Positions 7,069 to 9,169 of a stretch of DNA of 9,169 bases are shown piece by piece; position 1 is the first letter of the stretch; each line of letters begins with the position of its first letter. The DNA is from Desulfotomaculum sp. Lineage in GTDB: Bacteria; Bacillota; Desulfotomaculia; Desulfotomaculales; Ammonificaceae. The stretch lies in the NCBI GenBank assembly GCA_012961725.1, contig DTYU01000129.1, positions 1 through 9,169 on the forward strand, written 5' to 3'. The position numbers and the translations under genes were made by a program. The notes beneath the pieces are model-generated. The model made no database searches and was not told where the DNA came from. It saw nothing but the letters and a program-made list of their open reading frames with translations.

Positions 7069-7175
7069 CGCCGCGGCTGGAGTTCGGGTGCAGACTATAA
7101 GCACGAAGTTTCTTTACGCTCCTTGCTGTCAAAAACAGTATCCAAATGGTGGACAGGCCTTTCGGAGGAGGTATA

Positions 7176-7268
7176 TTGAGGGTAGGTCACGGTCGTGTGG
7201 CTGTTGAGCAGGTCCGCACGCGGGCCGGGACACGTTTGGGTATCAATAATAGATCGGGATATTCATAA
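7176..7268 (+). other. Small ORF of 30 codons with a strong ribosome binding site, of unknown nature
   Basis: GGAGGAGGT at 7164-7172 stands 3 bases before TTG 7176, close but usable. The frame reads 'RVGHGRVAVEQVRTRAGTRL' followed by GINNRSGYS and ends at TAA 7266-7268, 20 bases before the FmdE remnant. I do not recognise the product. It may be another N-terminal gene remnant, like its neighbours, or a leader peptide. The strong ribosome binding site is the only real support. Confidence 0.25.
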
Positions 7269-7288
7269 GGTAAGGGAGGTCGGTCTCT

Positions 7289-7402
7289 ATGTGTCAGGTC
7301 TCGGACTGGGAAAAAGTGGTAGCGTTTCACGGACATATTTGTATCGGGCTGGCGGCGGGGTATCGGGCAAGTCTGGCGGCGGAGATTGCTGCAGTGGTGT
7401 AA
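7289..7402 (+). pseudogene. N-terminal remnant of an FmdE-family protein
   Basis: ATG 7289 follows GGGAGGT (7273-7279) with normal spacing. The 37 codons read 'SDWEKVVAFHGHICIGLAAG' followed by 'YRASLAAEIAAVV' and a TAA. The block F-H-G-H-x-C-x-G-L-A-x-G-Y-R-A is the signature of the N-terminal domain of FmdE-type proteins (formylmethanofuran dehydrogenase subunit E family), with the metal-binding His14, His16 and Cys18. Family members have about 150-200 residues, so only the beginning is left. The same frame continues after the TAA into the ARPP-like fragment with no intergenic signal, which suggests a deletion joined the two genes here. FmdE-like proteins are common near molybdenum or formate genes, none of which are in the window. 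Confidence 0.72.
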
Positions 7403-7636
7403 GTTCTGTATCTTAGCGAAGCAAAGGCCCTCGATTTGCTGGGACAAGCGGGAGAAGTCCACGTTCCGCGGGCCGTAGATGTTGAGATGAGGCGGGAGTT
7501 GGGGGTACTTGAAGTCATCAGCGAGGTCAGCGAGGCTGGCACTGTCAACGCCGTTTTCGTGACAAACAGGGGGGACGCGCCGGTGCTGATCCTTGACGGC
7601 GACGAGTTTTGGACAACGGCGCTCTCCTGCACCTGA
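7403..7636 (+). pseudogene. ARPP-1-like domain protein fragment
   Basis: The frame between the FmdE stop and TGA 7634-7636 encodes 'LGVLEVISEVSEAGTVNAVF' then 'VTNRGDAPVLILDGDE'. This matches the N-terminal core of ARPP-1-type proteins, where a strand V-T-E-V-S-E-G-G-S-V is followed by V-N-x-G-D-x-P-V-L-L-L-D-G-E-E and normally by a V-G-A-K-Q-N-R block. That block is missing; the frame runs on as FWTTALSCT and stops. In frame 1 the sequence 'GALLHLSVFAAP' (7618-7653) continues to TGA 7720-7722 and may be the former C-terminus, so an internal deletion is likely. Full-length relatives have about 280-380 residues. Their function is unknown. The segment before the core (VLYLSEAKALDLLGQ...) is unlike the family and has no credible start codon. 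Confidence 0.6.
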
Positions 7637-7808
7637 GCGTCTTTGCCGCCCCTTCGCAGGCCGGCAGCAGGAGCGGCCAGTTCGCCCGTCCAGATAACAG
7701 AAGCCACCGTTTTTTGAAATGATTGGTGACCGGGTGATGCAGGGATAAGCAAGACAATCGGTCACTTAAAAAGAACCTTGTGGCTTACGTCTGCTTGCTC
7801 GTCTGATG

Positions 7809-7830
7809 ACGGGAACGGCATTGTTCCCGT
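7809..7830. repeat. Perfect inverted repeat with 8-bp arms
   Basis: ACGGGAAC (7809-7816) and GTTCCCGT (7823-7830) are exact inverted repeats around a 6-base centre GGCATT. It could be an operator or a small hairpin. No gene with a good start lies close downstream on either strand, so its target is unclear. Confidence 0.5.
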
Positions 7831-8016
7831 TGTCCTGCTATCATAAAAGGTTACGAGCATAGCGGGAATTATACCCCTGCAATGCTTCTGGCGGTCCCGT
7901 TCAAAAAAACCGATTGTTATTGTTGCGCACACCTTCGGGAGTGAGGGAAGAGTCATGATCACTGCATTTCGAAAAAGACATCTGCCGTTGGGGTACCGGC
8001 AGGTGGATTAAGACGC

Positions 8017-8054
8017 GGTGGCAGGCCAGTAACCTTTCGGTCAAGCCTGCCACC
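8017..8054. terminator. Large GC-rich stem-loop, candidate terminator or structured RNA
   Basis: GGTGGCAGGC (8017-8026) pairs perfectly with GCCTGCCACC (8045-8054), and the 18-base loop contains a second small hairpin ACC-TTTC-GGT. It lies 38 bases after the stop of the - strand secreted-protein gene, where a terminator would be expected. Neither flank has a proper T-run (GCGTCTTAATCC on the - strand), so intrinsic termination would be weak. It may instead be an mRNA 3'-end stabiliser or part of a non-coding RNA. Confidence 0.45.
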
Positions 8055-8092
8055 TTACCCGATCGGTCTCCTTAACGGAGGGCGTCTGCCTC

Positions 8093-8575
8093 TCAAGCAG
8101 CACTGCGGGGAGCGAGCCTCAGGTGGGTGCCGGAACCGGTGCGCCACTCATTGGTCTGACCGTCTATCTGGTAGGTGCCGTGTCCCCAGAGGATGGCCCG
8201 GCCACGACCGTGGGCCTCGAGTTCAACGTTTACCCCGGCCAGAACGACGATGATCCTTGTCCCTGCGATATGGGCGGTGCCGTGAAGGCCGGCGTACTGG
8301 ACCCAACCGTCAGGGAAGACCTTTTTCCGCCCGTGGCCGGTTACCTCGATGGTGGCGTCGCCGGCGAGGTCCTTGACCCAGAGTATGCCGTTACCGCTCA
8401 GGTCAACCGCGCCCTTACCTCCCAGTATGGCTATCCCGTCCCCCTGGGCAGTCAGGGTGCCAGCGCCGTAAATCCTAACCTCCTGGGTCTCTGCTGCCGG
8501 CGCGTTGGCGGCGAACAGAAATCCCATACCGGTAACCAAGGCGACTGCCACCAGTGCCCAGCCTAACTTCTTCAC
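8093..8575 (-). CDS. Secreted glycine-patterned repeat protein, probable beta-solenoid
   Basis: The start chosen is GTG 8575-8573, because AAGGAGG (8590-8584 on this strand) stands 8 bases before it. The GTG at 8584 would overlap that ribosome binding site. The 160-residue product starts with KK and a hydrophobic core (WALVAVALVTGMGFLFA), with a likely signal-peptidase site around ANAPAA/E. The mature part has a short periodic pattern of 'G-x-G' turns every 6-10 residues alternating with hydrophobic strands ('YGAGTLTAQGDGIAILGGKG', 'VDLSGNGILWV', 'VTGHGR', 'HGRGRAILWGHGTYQ'). This is what a parallel beta-solenoid or cell-surface/matrix protein looks like. It has no recognisable catalytic site. 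The gene is divergent from the exported protein at 9005, so both surface genes may share control. I do not recognise a named family. Confidence 0.75.
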   Translation of the reverse strand: MKKLGWALVAVALVTGMGFLFAANAPAAETQEVRIYGAGTLTAQGDGIAILGGKGAVDLSGNGILWVKDLAGDATIEVTGHGRKKVFPDGWVQYAGLHGTAHIAGTRIIVVLAGVNVELEAHGRGRAILWGHGTYQIDGQTNEWRTGSGTHLRLAPRSAA

Positions 8576-8659
8576 TGTCTTCACCTCCTTTCTGTCTGGC
8601 TTAACCCCGGTTGCCGTACTAGCAGGGCTTCTCGAGCCTCATGCAGGGCGACCCGGCGG

Positions 8660-8683
8660 TCTGAGGAGATTTCTGAGGAGATT
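8660..8683. repeat. Perfect 12-bp tandem duplication
   Basis: TCTGAGGAGATT occurs twice in direct succession (8660-8671 and 8672-8683). It lies in the transcription start zone of the - strand secreted-protein gene and overlaps its candidate -10 box. It may be simple slippage or a doubled regulator site. Confidence 0.8.
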
Positions 8684-8712
8684 ATAGAGGGCGACTGTTA
8701 CCACAGTTTCAA
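8681..8712 (-). promoter_or_regulatory. Candidate SigA promoter of the - strand secreted-protein gene
   Basis: On the - strand a perfect TATAAT (8686-8681) lies about 100 bases before the GTG start. The best -35 match is TTGAAA (8712-8707), but the gap is 20 bases, longer than the usual 16-18. The promoter may therefore need an activator or use a poorer -35. The transcribed leader contains a small hairpin GGCT-CGAGA-AGCC. Confidence 0.4.
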
Positions 8713-8832
8713 CGCGGTGTAAACCATTTGTAAAAACGATGGAGGTAGGACTGCGGGAGGTCTTTACTCCGTATCAGCTTCCAATTCGTCCTTGGGAGAA
8801 AATGCACACCCACGTTTTCCCTTTCGGCTGTG

Positions 8833-8859
8833 TCAAGTAACGTAGAATAAGGCCGATAA
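8833..8859 (+). promoter_or_regulatory. SigD (sigma-28/FliA-type) promoter
   Basis: TCAA (8833-8836), 15 bases, then GCCGATAA (8852-8859). The -10 box is a perfect match to the motility sigma consensus (TAAA-N15-GCCGATAA), the spacing is exact and the -35 differs at one base. It points at the exported protein starting at 9005. Transcription would begin near 8866 and give a leader of about 140 bases. Confidence 0.72.
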
Positions 8860-8865
8860 CGGTAA

Positions 8866-9004
8866 AAAGTGCGGGAACCACTGCGGTGGGATGCGGTCTT
8901 GTCTCCCGCGGCACGTGGGCCTTTTCAGAGGGGGGAGAGGACCGGTTCGTTTGCGCTGAAACCTTTTAGACTTAGCGGGAAACTTACCAAACGGAGGGAT
9001 GCAG
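8866..9004 (+). promoter_or_regulatory. Long, potentially structured mRNA leader
   Basis: The leader between the SigD promoter and the start at 9005 holds a strong stem, GCGGGA (8871-8876) with TCCCGC (8904-8909), flanked by GTGC/GCAC pairing. A second hairpin inside is CCAC-TGCG-GTGG (8878-8889). It ends with GGAGGG (8993-8998), 6 bases before the ATG. I could not match it to a riboswitch class I know. It may affect translation or mRNA stability. Confidence 0.35.
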
Positions 9005-9169
9005 ATGGAGGTTTTCAAAAGACTCCGCAGGCTGTTTTTCTTTTTTGCCCTGACGGCTGCTGTTCAACTGTTTCTTGCTGTCCCCTTCGCGCGGGGCGCG
9101 GATATCGGCACCCTGGGCACCCAGCAGCGGGTGCTGGTCATTTGCGTGAAGTGGCAGGACGTTGCGGGA
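9005..9169 (+). CDS. Start of an exported protein, possibly M6-peptidase-like, 3'-partial
   Basis: ATG 9005 follows GGAGGG with 6 bases of spacing; the in-frame ATG at 8999 directly abuts the ribosome binding site and is not used. The first 33 or so residues are a classic signal peptide: KRLRR, then 'LFFFFALTAAVQLFLAVPFA' and a cleavage zone ARGA/D. The mature start reads 'LGTQQRVLVICVKWQDVAG'. This resembles the beginning of M6 (immune inhibitor A-like) metallopeptidase domains, where a strand of the type K-V-L-V-I-L-V-x-F-x-D opens the domain. The catalytic HExxH would lie beyond the window, so the family is a guess. The SigD promoter upstream suggests co-expression with motility and surface genes. 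Confidence 0.6.
   Translation, partial: MEVFKRLRRLFFFFALTAAVQLFLAVPFARGADIGTLGTQQRVLVICVKWQDVAG

Larger units (their letters stand above)
7723..8092. other. Non-coding stretch with several inverted repeats
   Basis: No frame on either strand gives a convincing protein here. The 66-codon - strand frame at 7762-7962 has no recognisable motif and no ribosome binding site that decides a start. The stretch holds the 8-bp palindrome at 7809-7830, a smaller inverted repeat CTGCCG/CGGCAG around 7982-8002, and the large stem-loop at 8017-8054. A short + strand frame at 7954-8010 (18 codons) follows a GAGGGAAGAG sequence but cannot be judged. Confidence 0.5.

Noticed and set aside
7187..7765. 192-codon and overlapping 141-codon frames on the - strand
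   Set aside because: They lie opposite the FmdE and ARPP fragments, have no recognisable domains and no convincing ribosome binding site.
7809..7830. LexA (SOS) box
   Set aside because: The element is GAAC-N6-GTTC, while the Gram-positive LexA box needs GAAC-N4-GTTC; no SOS gene follows.
8576..8584. Upstream GTG (8584) as start of the secreted protein
   Set aside because: It overlaps the AAGGAGG ribosome binding site, whereas GTG 8575 is at the ideal 8-base distance.
8866..9004. Cyclic-di-GMP, cobalamin or THF riboswitch in the leader
   Set aside because: The conserved cores of these classes are not present; only local stems can be supported.

Overview
The window looks like a chromosomal accessory region of an anaerobic, Gram-positive-type bacterium, most likely a Clostridia-class member of the Bacillota in the Moorella/Desulfotomaculum sphere. 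This is an inference. It rests on strong AGGAGG-type ribosome binding sites, frequent GTG/TTG starts, a textbook SigD (sigma-28) promoter, and the mix of families seen (FmdE, SAM-hydroxide adenosyltransferase, ARPP-like, a small diiron ferritin-like protein). No rRNA, tRNA, CRISPR array or insertion sequence was found.

Region 1 (1-6178, all + strand, tightly packed) reads as a decaying DNA-modification/defence island. In order it holds the C-terminal part of a large DUF1998 (MrfA/DrmB-type) helicase that enters from the left, a small DUF4258-like gene with a frame break at its start, an ImmA/IrrE-type metalloprotease gene split by an in-frame TAA, and a large NurA-type nuclease. Next come the C-terminal two thirds of a TGT/DpdA-like transglycosylase, an intact YaaA/DUF6884-like gene, and a DUF262 (DGQQR) gene that has lost its middle. 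A TGT-like enzyme next to a YaaA-like protein, a DGQQR/ParB-like protein and a helicase recalls the Dpd islands that put 7-deazaguanines into DNA. Adding NurA and ImmA would make this a variant layout. At least four of the seven genes are broken, so the copy here is probably no longer functional as a whole.

Region 2 (6179-7722) is a graveyard of very short gene remnants around one intact gene. It holds 47 codons starting as a SAM-hydroxide adenosyltransferase (DUF62), an intact diiron ferritin-like gene behind a perfect palindrome, 37 codons of an FmdE-family protein with a good ribosome binding site, and an ARPP-1-like fragment.

Region 3 (7723-9169) is mostly non-coding with several inverted repeats. 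It holds one secreted glycine-patterned protein on the - strand and, divergent from it, the start of an exported protein (possibly M6-peptidase-like) behind a SigD promoter and a structured leader. Recurrent deletions that keep gene starts and/or gene ends are the most striking property of the window. Misassembly is the alternative that must be excluded.
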